This document shows, in pieces, positions 42,847 to 54,083 of a stretch of 64,000 bases of DNA (position 1 is the stretch's first letter; every line of letters starts with the position of its first letter). Location: positions 326,001 to 390,000 of the forward strand of contig NC_066278.1 in assembly GCF_905404315.1 (NCBI RefSeq), written 5' to 3'. The translations under genes and the position numbers were made by a program. The DNA is from Leptidea sinapis (Eukaryota; Arthropoda; Insecta; Lepidoptera; Pieridae). The notes beneath the pieces are model-generated. The model worked only from the letters and a program-made list of their open reading frames with translations. It had not been told where the DNA came from and ran no database searches.

Positions 42847-43648
42847 CGTATTAATAAAAGTAGAAATAAGCTACTTTTACGTTCTACATCTTGTCTGTAA
42901 AGAAAGAAATGACAAATGACAAAGTGAAAAAATACGAAATCGTAAAGATATCATCAACACATTTACACTTTTACTTAGGTCGTAATTCGAAAAATTTAAC
43001 AATTGGTTAGACAAACACACTCCTGAGTGGTAATGAAAATAATCAAAATATGTAAAAATTTTAGCTCAACAGATTTATTAGAAGTCAATTGAAATAAAAA
43101 GGCTAAAAAATAAAATGTCCTTCTAATCAAACGACAGCCTAATTAAATTGAGATGGTCAATTTAAAACAATCTTCAGCACATCAAAGTTCAGTGACCTAA
43201 GCCAAGCACAAATATGACTAAGACGGAACACTTAACTCTTTACATCGAGTAAATGCTTATTTAATATCTTCTAACCTAAAAATTTTAGTTAGATAATAGT
43301 TGAATTTATTTTTATTTATTTATTAGTATTTATTGAAAACTGTAGATTTAGATCCTAATTAAAAATATGTTTACAATAATTTTTATAGTATTATTTTTAA
43401 ACACTATTACCGTTAAAATAAACAAACACACCTTCTGTTTTGTGAGTAATTTTTCGGCGAGAATTTCAAATATTGTTTTAATAATCTCGAGAGGTTCAAA
43501 AGGCTTCATACCATTGTCAAATTAATGCATTATCTTTTTAACTATTCTGGACGATAAGCCTAATCAATTATTGAGTTCATAAAAATACTCATATTTCGTT
43601 AATACGGAAATAATTTTACATTTCCAACACATGAAGATGTCAATATTT
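42847..43648. other. Upstream flank of the minus-strand exon
   Basis: AT-rich, no recognised repeat. It may include a 5' UTR or promoter for 42434-42846, but I see no clear TATA or initiator. Confidence 0.3.
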
Positions 43649-43869
43649 TTTTTTTATGAAAATAAGGGACGAGACGAGCAGGACGTTCAGCTGATGGTAA
43701 TTGAGACATAAGATGTTAGGTCTCATTGACCCAGTAATTTCACTAGCTACAGCGCCCTGCAGACTGAAACACAGTAATGTTTACACAATGCTCCTTCACG
43801 GCCGAAATATGCGCCGTTGTGGTACCCATAATATATCCGGCATCCTGTGAAAGGAGCCTCCCACTGGTG
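43649..43869 (+). repeat. SINE-A copy with microhomology deletion
   Basis: TTTTTTATGAAAATAAGGGA ... CTGATGGTAATTGAGACATA ... GGAGCCTCCCACTGG. About 100 bp are lost between two TTGA motifs (GGTAATTGATACG and CACCTTGAGACA in intact copies), leaving a single TTGA. Confidence 0.88.
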
Positions 43870-44179
43870 AAGTGACTCTTTTGGATTGTTGGAGCTATGA
43901 AGCAATCAGGCTGCAAAATTGGTCTAATTTAAAGATAATGCCTTTAAGCCCAATATTTTAACAACGCATTTAAATATAACCTATATAATTATTTCATTGA
44001 CTAATGATGCAATTAGGCAAGTAACGAAGTCTCACAATACAAATAAAAGAAAACATCCGAAAATATTTATTATTTTCCAATAAGTTCCTTATTAATTTTG
44101 TTTTGTTTGATGTTCGTCTTATTCAATCAACAGGAAACTTTTACTTATTAAACATTATTTGCATCTGTTATGTTTTAAT

Positions 44180-44540
44180 ATAGAAGTCATGGTTCGTCAC
44201 TGACTTCTATTATTTACCACTGGACTGGCGGCTGTTAAAGTGCTTTTGTGCCTGTTTGATATTCGCCATTTTGGCGCTGTTGGCCATAGCGAGTCTCATC
44301 TCAGTGATCACTACGATGACGACCTCAGCTAAACTAACATCGACAGATGGTGGGAAACTATTTCCAAAAAAAAAATGTGTACTTTATTACGTTCATTCTG
44401 CAGTATAAATAACACGGAGAACGAACGAAATTAATTCAAAGTGGAAAAATACTTCAGAGTACATTACGCTTCTCTCGCAGCCATTTGTATTATACGTCAA
44501 AATTAGTTCTCTGGACGCTCGCGAGTGGCGCTTCAAATAG
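44180..44540 (-). repeat. Family G repeat, inverted partner of 32431-32780
   Basis: The reverse complement of the 32431 copy: GCCATTTTGGCGCTGTTGGC, CATTTGTATTATACGTCAAA, ACGCTCGCGAGTGGCGCTTC. It includes GTGACGAACCATGACTTCTA on the outer side, beyond which the other copy diverges. Confidence 0.75.
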
Positions 44541-45002
44541 GCACAATAAATTTGATGTCAAACATATGGTTACAGCCTGTCCAGTGATATTTATACAGGT
44601 CAGTGTGGTTCGTATTGAGCATAAGCTAGTTGCTAATAATGAACTAACTGTCAACAATGCTAATGTATCCATTTCTCTTTGAAAGTCACTTTTCAATTAG
44701 ACATAGTGAGCAATGGTCAGGCCGTTCTCACTTATCACGAAGTATTTATTACCTTTTTTCTTGAGTCTTACAATTAGGTACAGATTGTATTCTTCTTCTT
44801 TTTTATCATTTTCGGGAGAAATAAAGAATTTTCGTAATAAAAGGTTTCAGAGTATTTAAAATAAAAAAAGATTACTCAATTTAATAAAGTTCCATCGGGA
44901 TGTAAGGAATTAGATTATAACTAAAAATGAAACTGGATAAAAAATGTAAAATTACGACCAGTCTCAATCATTTATTATAATTTCGAGAGAGTTTGTATTA
45001 AT

Positions 45003-45165
45003 TTATGTATTTCAGGAATTTTATTTTAAAAAACCCGCTCAGTTTCTTGCGCCCGTTCTGCTCAGGTTTGACGCACACTGTTTTGAATGGGTGGTAGTTT
45101 TTGACGTTCAATAAGTGATTTTAAATTCTATTTTGAATAAAAATATTTGAATTGAATTTATCTTA
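45003..45165 (+). mobile_element. LINE 3' UTR end
   Basis: CCGCTCAGTTTCTTGCGCCC, GAATGGGTGGTAGTTTTTGA, CGTTCAATAAGTGATTTTAA and ATTTTGAATAAAAATATTTG then AATTGAATTT. A recognisable lepidopteran LINE 3' end with AATAAA and a short tail. Related fragments: 49335-49465 (-), 51597-51655 (+). Confidence 0.75.
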
Positions 45166-45968
45166 TCCTAATAGTTATGAGTGTCTTGTGTAGTCAAATT
45201 TCGACCAAGAATACTTATGAAAGTTTTCTCACTTAACATATTAAAATTCATGACAAGCCGACTTGTGTTCTCGAAAATTGTATTATTAAGCAAAGGCTGT
45301 TATAACTTTACAAGTTGGTATACACGTGTAATTCTAAAACATTGACGAACGTCTTCGCCTGTCTGAGTTTAATCATTAGGCAGGGAATCAAGTTAATTTA
45401 AGCAGATTTGAAATAAGGTTTATTACTTCATTCATAGCCGAATGGGTTATGAGAGACTCTTCTGTTATAGTTGCTAACGCTATTATAGCTTCGCTTATTA
45501 TATATATAATAAATGATCTGTTAATATTTAATTGTTCATTTACTTTAACTTAAGTATAATAATAATCTTGGCTTTATTTTGAGTTATTTTTTGTGTATCT
45601 AGATTATAATTTAATATATATACATAACATTTTGCAACCGGTTCTTCATTGCTCGGATGAATAATTAGCAATTTTTTTTAATCTAAAACATAGCAGCAGT
45701 TCGACAACCCATCCCGTAACAAATTTCAAATACGAAGAGTTTCAGAGAACAGCTACATATTAAGGTTGTTTATTAGTAGATGTAATTTTACAAATATCAG
45801 TGGTTAAGTATAGGTATATCGATCGCATCGTTACAAGATAGTTTCAGATATAATTACCCTCTCAATATCACTATCTCTCTACTCTATCACGGAGCTAATA
45901 ATATTCATTAGTGAAGCTTTATTGATAACTATTAATTTGTGCCGGTGAATTGAAATTATAAATGTTAA
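45166..45968. other. Gene-poor stretch
   Basis: AT-rich, nothing recognised. Confidence 0.35.
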
Positions 45969-46334
45969 TCTTAATATATATAAATTACGTGACACGTTGT
46001 TTGTCCGCGATGGACTCCTAAACTAATGTACGAATTTTTATGGGGATTACTTCATGGAGTGCTGTTTAGTCTAACTTGGAAATAGGATAGTTTTTATTTC
46101 GATTTGGGACCCACAATTAATTTATTTTCAATATTTGTTTTGTATGGAAATATTTTCTGTGAGATAATTTAGTGACGCGCAAGGTTTGACAGTTCTGCTG
46201 TGAAACAATTTCATTATAACAACAGGGAGCATTTTTTACGAAATAATTCTTGATGTCTTGAAATATTATTGACAAATTCCTATAAAACATTTTTTTTATT
46301 ATCTACTGAACAACGTCTATCGGGTCAGCTAGTT
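45969..46334 (-). repeat. B4 repeat, first subfamily, full length
   Basis: TCTTAATATATATAAATTAC, GTGACACGTTGTTTGTCCGC to CGTCTATCGGGTCAGCTAGT. It lies 140 bp from a second B4 copy in the same orientation. Confidence 0.9.
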
Positions 46335-46472
46335 ATATATAATTAAAAATATTGTAAAACATTGTTTTTCCCATTTATAGCAATCGATTGAAAGAATTAT
46401 CAACTATCCAGAATTTAGTTTTATCGTTCACCATAACATAGTTCCGGATTGGAAAGAACTTAATCTCAGTGA

Positions 46473-46834
46473 ATCTTAATATATATAAATCCAGTGTTCT
46501 GCAGTTTGTTTCCAGTGAACTCCTAAACAAACGAACGGATTTCAATGGAGATTTCTTTATCGAGTTTTTCCAACTTGAGTGATAGAAAATAGTTTTTATT
46601 TCGATTTGGGACCCTTATTTTGTTATTTTCGTTGTCATTCGATTATGTATTGATATTTTCTATGAGAGAATATATTGACGCACGGTTCGACAGTTCCGTT
46701 GTGAAACAATTTCATTATAACAACATGGAGCATATTTTATTAATTAATTCTTGATGTTATGAAATATTATTAACAAATTCATAAAAACAGTATTTTATTT
46801 ATTTTGTACAGAACAACGTGTCGGGTCAGCTAGT
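46473..46834 (-). repeat. B4 repeat, second subfamily, full length
   Basis: ATCTTAATATATATAAATCC, AGTGTTCTGCAGTTTGTTTC, CAGTGAACTCC to GTGTCGGGTCAGCTAGTTAG. Its body is shared with 45969-46334, but the roughly 35 bp after the tail are the CCAGTGTTCTG variant. Confidence 0.88.
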
Positions 46835-47050
46835 TAGATATAAGAATATTTCTAGTATCTTCCGAACATTACTTTATGGTTCAAACCATTGACTTAGTAT
46901 ATACTAGCCTATATATGACTGACAGTCCGATAATGCATGTCCAATTTTGATTTGTTGATGAGCGTTCGCTAGATTTAATAGGGTTTAATATTCAAAGTCC
47001 GTAGGAGCTAATGTTAAGCTTAGATCACCGTTTACGACTTGACAATCAAA

Positions 47051-47352
47051 CCAGTGGGATGCTCCTTTGCACAGGATGCCGACTAGATTATGGGTACCAC
47101 AACGGCGTCTGTTTCTGCCGTGAAGCAGTAATGTGTAAGCATTACGGTGTTTTGATCCGAAGGGCGCCGTAGCTAGTGAAATTACAGAGCAAATGAGACT
47201 TAACATCTTATATCTCAAGGTGACGAGCACAACTGTAGTGCCGCTTAGAATTTTGGGTTTTTCAGATCCTCAGCGGAACTGCATTCTTGGCAGGGCGTAT
47301 CAGTTACCATCAACTGAACGTTCTGCTCGTCTTGTCCCTTATTTTCATTAAA
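47051..47352 (-). repeat. SINE-A copy, full length
   Basis: CCAGTGGGATGCTCCTTTGC, GGGTACCACAACGGCGTCTG, GGGCGCCGTAGCTAGTGAAA to GTCCCTTATTTTCATTAAAA. One of the longest copies, with an A-run at the end opposite CCAGTGGG. Confidence 0.92.
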
Positions 47353-47543
47353 AAAAAAGAAATCGTTTTCATTAACAATAGATTCGCTTATTTTTTCTAT
47401 CTTGATGTATCTATATTTGTGATATTCTTCTCTTTTAGACCCTTTGTCTATATATATTTTATATTTATGGTCCAAACAGTTCCACATAAAAGGTAGTAAC
47501 AGATGTAGAGTGGTGTGACAGAGAAACTGCTCTCTTGATATGG

Positions 47544-47822
47544 TCACGGCAGCGAACAAGATTGTTCTGACCTAGTCTTTGCGGACACACTCAATTTGCA
47601 TCTTGACCAGTCACGATTCATCTCGCTTGCATAACTATTGTATAATTCTTTATATAATCTGTATTTGCTCCATCCGTATATCGAGTTTGCACTGTTATTA
47701 TCATGTTTAACATTTCGATCTAAATTTGCACCTTCAAGATAAAAGCAAACAATTTGATCTTTTGATTTGAGTTTTTCTTTAGTGTTAATTCCGCCAATAT
47801 GTGTCTTAAAACAATTCGACAC
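47544..47822 (-). other. Open frame next to the hairpin repeat, unknown
   Basis: A 92-codon minus frame: its first 20 or so codons lie in the hairpin arm (HIGGINTKEKLKSK), followed by GANLDRNVKHDNNSANSIYG and RLYKELYNSYASEMNRDWSR. The composition is protein-like and the frame may be a remnant of the transposon carrying the hairpin. I do not recognise it. No splice or catalytic motif seen. Confidence 0.3.
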
Positions 47823-48000
47823 GTGTTTCGCCTCTACACGAGGCAGCTCATGACGTGTTGTCTCGTCAAAATTTTGGCTTTTTAGGACATATAGCAGTTT
47901 TAAGACATATATTGGCGGAATTTACAAGAAAAACTCAAATCATTTTGATCAGATTATGGATTTCCGCAAAGTAACGCCTACTTCAATAAATAATTTGATA
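47762..48000 (-). repeat. Family H hairpin repeat with hammerhead-like core
   Basis: 47763-47812 (TTGAGTTTTTCTTTAGTGTT ... GTGTCTTAAAAC) pairs with 47897-47942 (GTTTTAAGACATATATTGGC ... AAAAACTCAAAT). In the roughly 84-nt loop the minus strand has ATGAG-CT-GCCTC-GTGTA-GAGGCGAAAC-ACGT-GTC-GAATTG. The GCCTC/GAGGC stem, GAAAC, 4-nt loop and GTC match stem II, the GAAA box, the short stem III and the cleavage triplet of a type I hammerhead, but the CUGANGA box is altered here. The flank GATTATGGATTTCCGCAAAG is shared with 6955-7135. Confidence 0.55.
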
Positions 48001-48065
48001 TTTGTATTGGATTGGGAAATCGCTCGACCGGACAGATAGTTAACCTTATTACGTGAAGCCTTAAT

Positions 48066-48371
48066 TTTGTTTTTATGAAAATAAGGGACGAGACGAGCAG
48101 GGCGTCCAGCTAATGGTTATTGATACGCCCTGCCCATTACAATGCTGGGCCACTCAGGATTCTTGGAAAAACCCAAAAATTCTGAGCGGCGCTGTACTTG
48201 CGCTTATCATTTTGAGACAAGATGTTGTCTCATTTGCCCAGTAATTTCACTAGCTACGGCGCCCTTCAAACTGAAACACAGTAATTTTTACACAGTACTG
48301 CTTCACAACAGAAATAGGCGCCGTTGTGGTATCCATAATCTAGCCAGCATCCTGTGCAAAGGAGCCTCCCA
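48066..48371 (+). repeat. SINE-A copy, near full length
   Basis: TTTTTATGAAAATAAGGGAC, ACGCCCTGCCCATTACAATG, TTTCACTAGCTACGGCGCCC to TGTGCAAAGGAGCCTCCC. The 97-codon frame inside is incidental. Confidence 0.92.
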
Positions 48372-48872
48372 AAATTTAAATACGTATATTGTAGATAAAA
48401 ATAAAATATATTATGAGAGATGGTGTTTCGGATAAGGGCTTTGGATGGAAGTCAAAAACAATTTTATATACGAATTATCATACAGAAAAAAATTGTATAC
48501 GAAGTAAATCAAATAAGAGTGAACAAAACATTTTTTTTAAACTTCAAATTCAACTTTAAATTGCTTAGTAAAAATTACAATACAAAAAAACACCGACAAT
48601 TCATCAAAACCGAATGTTCGTGCTCGACCGAACCACCAGAAAAATTGGCTACAAAGTATAGACAACAACTTGTAAAATCTGTCTGTAACAATATACAACG
48701 GTAGTTAGCGGTTACTATAAACAACGGTATTGTAATCAACAGCAGCAATCTATGGTGTGTTAATCACCTTTATCTTTTATAATGCACATGCTTTCCGTGC
48801 TTCCTGACCATATAATATACAACTATAACATCGCTCATCTTTCACAAGAAAGTTGCAATGAATCTTTATATA
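48372..48872. other. Unassigned stretch
   Basis: A 94-codon plus frame (48420-48704), Lys/Asn/Gln-rich, overlaps no motif or splice sites. Not called. Confidence 0.35.
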
Positions 48873-49168
48873 TTACTAGCTGACCCAGCAAACTTTGTAT
48901 TGCCGATATTAAAATCGCGATACAAAAGTAACTTTGAACGTAGATGAGTGAAAATTTGAAGTTGTATGTATTTTTTAACTCATAACCAAACAAATTTTAA
49001 AAAAATGTAAAAAAAAATCGACCACCCTTAACATTAAGGGGGATGAAAAATAGATGTCCGATTCTCAGACCTACCCAATATGCACTCAAAATTTCATGAG
49101 AATCGGTCAAGCCGTTTTGGAGGAGTTCAAAGTTTAACACCATGACACGAGAATTTTATATATTAGAA
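48873..49168 (+). repeat. B1 short interspersed repeat with small deletions
   Basis: ACTAGCTGACCCAGCAAACT, CGACCACCCTTAACATTAAG, CAAGCCGTTTTGGAGGAGTT, tail CGAGAATTTTATATATTAGA. Confidence 0.88.
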
Positions 49169-49334
49169 AGATTTTACTTAGGCTTATTTGCTTTAGTACT
49201 ATTGAGTAATTTAATAATAGTACACCTTTTAAAAGCCAGATGATTTATAGTAAATCCACAGAATGATGACTTTTCTTTAATATGTAGTACTTAATGGTTC
49301 TCATCAGTTCTCATGGATCTTATGTCAATGGGAT

Positions 49335-49465
49335 TTAAAACATTTTTATTCAAAATAGGATATGATTTCTTATTGAAACAAATACTACCACCCATTATAA
49401 AAAGTATGCCTCCGACCTGAGAAGAATGGGCGCAAGAAACTCAGCGGCCTTCTTTTTTTTCTCAC
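49335..49465 (-). mobile_element. LINE 3' UTR end, minus orientation
   Basis: TTTTTATTCAAAATAGGATA, ACTACCACCCATTATAAAAA, GGCGCAAGAAACTCAGCGGC. The reverse complement of the 45003-45165 family. Confidence 0.75.
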
Positions 49466-50187
49466 AAAAAATATGGGTGCAATGTTATATCGTACAATCA
49501 AACTTAGTATTTAAGGGAGCTCCATTCGCTCCATTCTCAATCTGTGGTATCATTAAGAAAGTCATTGATGTTGTTGTAGTAACCTTTACCACACAAATGT
49601 TTTTGACTATAAATAATTCCGTCTGCCACTGTAAAATGTTTTCAAACAAGGTAGCTGGACCAGGTAGCTAAAGAAGGAGTTTCCTCTCCCTTCACCGACC
49701 CTGAACCTTCGTGAGGTGTTAAGAAAACCAGAAGCAGTTTGCATCTCGTTACGAGGCCATCGGCGAGAACACCTTCTCCTGCGCAGCAATCAGCAAAGGT
49801 TTGCTTAAGCTATGCATTAATATGAACCAGTGAGCAGGAGACAATTGGGAAATCTCACATTCTTTGACTATTGTAAGCTGAATTATAGGCACATAGTCAA
49901 AATTCATCCAGAGTCCTGAAAACAACCCGCTGGTGTGAGTATGCGCCTTAAACTCTTTAGAGGTACTTAAGGAATACTTCAATTAAAACCTCTTAAAACC
50001 CTCTTTAAATATGGCCTCGTTTTGTTCTTAACAGACAAAGTGATAAAATTTACAAAATACATAAATATGTATAAATAAATTGCTCTGCTCAAATTTTATT
50101 CCGGCTCATCGCACTCCCTTAGTCGATTTCAGCTTCAGAATATATAGAACGCCTTAGGAAGTATTCACTTCAAAATTAGTCTATTTT
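49466..50187. other. Unassigned, with a GC-richer patch 49670-49985
   Basis: The patch carries a 77-codon minus frame (MKYSLSTSKEFKAHTHTSGL...). It contains GGCATCGTTACG-like segments without known motifs. It may be an old retroelement. Not called as a gene. Confidence 0.35.
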
Positions 50188-50372
50188 TATTTTATGAAAA
50201 TAAGGGACGAGACGATCAGGACGCTCAGCTGATGGTTATTGATACGCCTTGCCCATTACAATGCAGTGCCGCTCAGGATTCTTGAAAATACCAAAAATTC
50301 TGAACGGCACTATAATTGCGCTGGTGGACCATTGGAGGCCATTGTGGTACCCATAAACTAGCCGGCATCATG
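50188..50372 (+). repeat. SINE-A copy with central deletion
   Basis: TTTATGAAAATAAGGGACGA, ACGCCTTGCCCATTACAATG, TATAATTGCGCTGGTGGACC, then directly CATTGTGGTACCCATAAACT and AGCCGGCATCATGA. About 115 bp are lost from the centre. Confidence 0.88.
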
Positions 50373-51596
50373 AGAGTCTATCCTGATACTTAAAATAAAA
50401 TCCCCATCAACCCATTTGAAATCCTTAGCAGGAGACCAAAAACAACCATAAAATATATATCGTAACTCCACCCTTACGCTAATGCAAGAACGGGAAAATT
50501 GTGAGTTTCATACAAAATGTATCCTCATCATCAAATTCCTCACGCGAGTAAACATGTTTAAAAATTACTAAGGTTTCTTAGTCTGCGTGAACAATTCCTT
50601 GAAGTACTTGTGGTGTCGACTGCGCATGCGTCAACCATAAGTGTTGCGGGCTCTTTAAAAACCTCAGACAAGAAAGGGGTTGATATTCAGTGTCTTTACA
50701 GCTTTAAAACTACTTGTTTTATGTCACTTGAAGTCAATTCTTTTTCGGTTATCGATTTGATGGAGAGGACCGCGTTTTCACAGGCTATTGATGACCCATC
50801 TATATTTAATACTTGTGACATTAAAAAGGAACTGCTGAGTTTCTTCGGGTACCTCTTCTCAGTAGGCCTATGTTGACTTGTGTACTTCGATGTGTTAGTC
50901 AGCTTAGCGAGGCTCTCTAAGAAAAAACGATTCACACGATTGTATGAAACGTGCAGTCATTGATAGAATTATAGATGATGGCTATAATCTTGTAAATAAC
51001 ACAGAGAACCGAAATCCACTACGATTTAAGCAATTGTTCTCTGTAAAACTTAGCCGGATTATACTTCGTCGCTAATCGCCATACTGTAATCACTACTGTC
51101 AAATTTATGTCAAACCACTGCACTATATCATACTAAACTAAATTTCAATTTTTACTTAGTCAGTCCCGCTTCTAATTACGTAGTATTTCCATGCTCTTTG
51201 GTGTTAAAAGTGATTTACAAAAGAATCTCCTTGAAATATACTTTCAATAAAGAATGTTGAATTATTGATATATAAAAATGAAATAACTGCTATTAAAATG
51301 AAATAAATAATAATATTTATAGTATACTATACTATTTATTATTAAATAATTAACACCTATGTCACCCAGCTTGAGTTTTATCGATAAACATATATTATAT
51401 GAAATTTGAAATATAAATTAAGCTATCTTCATTATCTTCTCTATAACCAACAGGACGTATTCAATGTGCACACCCAATACATATTATAATATATTAAGAC
51501 AATATTAAATTATTTCTAGGGCCGTTATTATCTTCAAAATTAACAAAATTTGTTTCTTTATTTAATTTCTCACCTCCTAGGCGTGTAATATTTTCA
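50373..51596. other. Unassigned; overlapping frames on both strands at 50610-50935
   Basis: An 88-codon plus frame and a 79-codon minus frame overlap by about 180 nt. The minus one (KYTSQHRPTEKRYPKKLSSS ... LNIDGSSIACENAVLSIK) has a protein-like composition, conceivably a transposase relic. No motif identifies it. Confidence 0.3.
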
Positions 51597-51655
51597 AACG
51601 GGTGGTAGATTTTGACGTCCAATAGGTGATTTTAAATCTATTACGAATAATAAAC
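51597..51655 (+). mobile_element. LINE 3' UTR fragment
   Basis: ACGGGTGGTAGATTTTGACG, TCCAATAGGTGATTTTAAAT and CTATTACGAATAATAAA match the last 60 bp of the 45003-45165 family. The extended 87-codon plus frame that follows (51626-51889) has an unrelated origin. Confidence 0.6.
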
Positions 51656-51869
51656 GAGTGTGCCTTAGACCACAAAATATTATTAATAAAATTATTCAAG
51701 AACAAAATGAAATTACAAAATCAAGAAATCACCGTTCGCGTAACGATAGCGTTCGTTCGTAACGCTTTCGTCACGCATTTACCAGCTTACTCCCCAATTC
51801 AAGCGAGCGTAAAAAAGTTTTACTTCAAAATATATGAATTTCAATTTAGCTTCTCATTCAAGGCCTTAT

Positions 51870-52090
51870 TTATTTATTTTTTATGGTAAAGGAGAACAAA
51901 CGGCGTTACGGTCACTTGGTGTTGAGTGAACACCGCCGCCCACAATCTCCTGGGAGACTAGAGGAATCACAGAAGCGTTGTCGGCCTTTTAAGGTGTACC
52001 CGCTTTTTGAAGGTATCGATGTCGCAACGTCCTGGAAACACCGCATAAGGAAGCTCATTCCATAACTTGATTGAAAAAAAGGCTTCCAAA
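51870..52090 (-). mobile_element. Worn jockey-like LINE 3' end
   Basis: GGTCACTTGGTGTTGAGTGA, CACCGCCGCCCACAATCTCC, AACGTCCTGGAAACACCGCA, TAAGGAAGCTCATTCCATAA. Same family as 10827 and 18304, but with deletions that break the reading frame (VFP.R.D.GTFKK lost). Confidence 0.8.
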
Positions 52091-53776
52091 AGATCATTCG
52101 TAATAATTCGCTAACATCGATTAAAATTTACATTACCAGACAAAATTACTGTAACAATATTATAGTAATTATTTTGCTACTATGTCAGTAGCTTCCCGAA
52201 TTAGAACATTTAAAAACATAACATTATTATTATCACTACTTTTTTTATAAAACATAATAATAAAAGAAAATTCAGTAGGTTTTTTATATTGTATCATGCG
52301 TGTTAATATTATGAGTATCTTATTGTGAACTTTATTTGTAATTCAAACGGAAAGGTGTTTCAGGTCAAACGTTTGGCAAAAAAATATGTTTACCAACATC
52401 TGTTAGGTGTGAGCAGGTGTTTCGATAGTTCCATTTTATATTTCTAGTTAAAAATTGCAGTGTTATTTGAGTATATTTTATGATCTTAAATGATGAAGTG
52501 TGAATTTTGACATGATCAGAGTACCTGTCTTACCTTATCATTATTTAAGTATATCACGTATTAAACTTACATTTCTAACTTAGTTATTTATATTAAATTA
52601 TGATAATTTTGAAGACTTACCACGATAAATAAAATAAAAAATATTTTAATTCTTCCAAAATTAAACCTTTTATTATACAATAACTTTAAGCGGTTAAAAT
52701 CTTATTTTTATTTAGATAATTTTATTTTATTTAATAGCTCGATTACCTTGGAAGAAACATTCATAGGTTTAGCCTGTTAGAAGGAGCCCAGTTACCACTG
52801 ACAACGGCATAATATAAATTTATGTAGGTATACAATCAAACGAAGGTTCTCCGGATTTTCCAACACAGTTGTAACTTGCAAGCGTACTTAAGTGAATAGT
52901 ATTAGAATAGTTAATATCATGTTATAGATAATATTTTATTAAAAGACATTATTCGATTTTTTTAAATTATAGATATTATCGCCATTTTAAAGTGACAACT
53001 TCTTTAGCGGTCTTGAGCACTTTTCTTGGGATGGATATAAAATGTTAAACTCGCGTCAGGACGCGTGATATGATTCAACATTCGTAAGATAGTCGTTAAA
53101 ATTATGAATGAAAATTGATTATTTTGAGAGAAATTTTTTAATGTAAAATAATTGTAATATATACGTTGAAGTTATTATATATATTGAAGTGTTAAATTTT
53201 TTATGCAATATAAATTATTGAAATTTTTGCGTACGATAGCGAAATAAATGAATATTGTATATTTAACCATATAAGCTAGTACTTTTATACTGATAAATAA
53301 AACAATTCGTGCGAATTTATTCCCTTAAACACAACGTTAATGTTCAAGTTTTCACTTCTGCCGGCACTCCCGGAGTGCAACCCATTTTTTTGTCACTTAA
53401 TACCTATAGGTCTTTTAACTGTTTTTGGTGTTCTGTTTGTTTAAGATTTAACTTGACTCATTTACTGTAGGTAACTTATACTTCCCCTTACAAAATCTAC
53501 AGTATAAGTTCAACAGATTTATCACTACCGTTCTGACTTCAGTCTGAATGTCTAGACTTGTGTGGTGAATCATTGAAATACTTGTTTGTTGAATCATGTT
53601 ATTGATATCTAAGCCAGGTGTTAATATATAAGTGATCTTTCAGTGTGAAAATTTTATCCCAATGTTTCCTATATATTAAAAACGTGAATAAATTTCTTGA
53701 GGAATTAAGTTTAAGTAATTTATTAAGCTCAAATATTATTGATACAGTCTTCTAACTAAAAGATACAATACCGCTA
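52091..53776. other. Long AT-rich stretch
   Basis: A small GC-rich palindrome-like motif GCCGGCACTCCCGGAGTGCA lies at about 53361. No exon or repeat family otherwise. Confidence 0.4.
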
Positions 53777-54083
53777 GTGGGAGGCTCCTTTGCACAAGAT
53801 GCCGGCTAGATTATGGGTACCACAACGGCGCCTATTTCTGCCGTGAAGCTACTGCTACATTACTATGCATAAACATTATTGTGTTTCGGTCTGAAGGGCG
53901 CCGTAGCTAGTGAAATTACTGGGCAAATGAGACTTAATATTGTCTCAAGTTAACAAGCGCAATGGTAGTGCCGCTCAGAAGTTTTTGGGTTTTTCAAGAA
54001 TCAGCTTCATTGTAATGGGCAGGGCGTATCAATTACCATTAGCTGAACGTCCTGCTCATCTCGTCCCTTATTGTCATAAAAAA
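53777..54083 (-). repeat. SINE-A copy, full length
   Basis: GTGGGAGGCTCCTTTGCACA, GGGTACCACAACGGCGCCTA, GGGCGCCGTAGCTAGTGAAA, to CGTCCCTTATTGTCATAAAA. It has a small TACTGCTACAT insertion next to the TTACT hairpin. Confidence 0.92.

Noticed and set aside
42619..42900. 93-codon plus-strand frame
   Set aside because: It is the antisense shadow of the 42434-42846 exon, which has the better start and splice donor.
47245..47559. 104-codon minus-strand frame
   Set aside because: Most of it lies in SINE-A and an A-run; no independent support.
48142..48435. 97-codon plus-strand frame
   Set aside because: It lies inside SINE-A, which is non-coding in all other copies.
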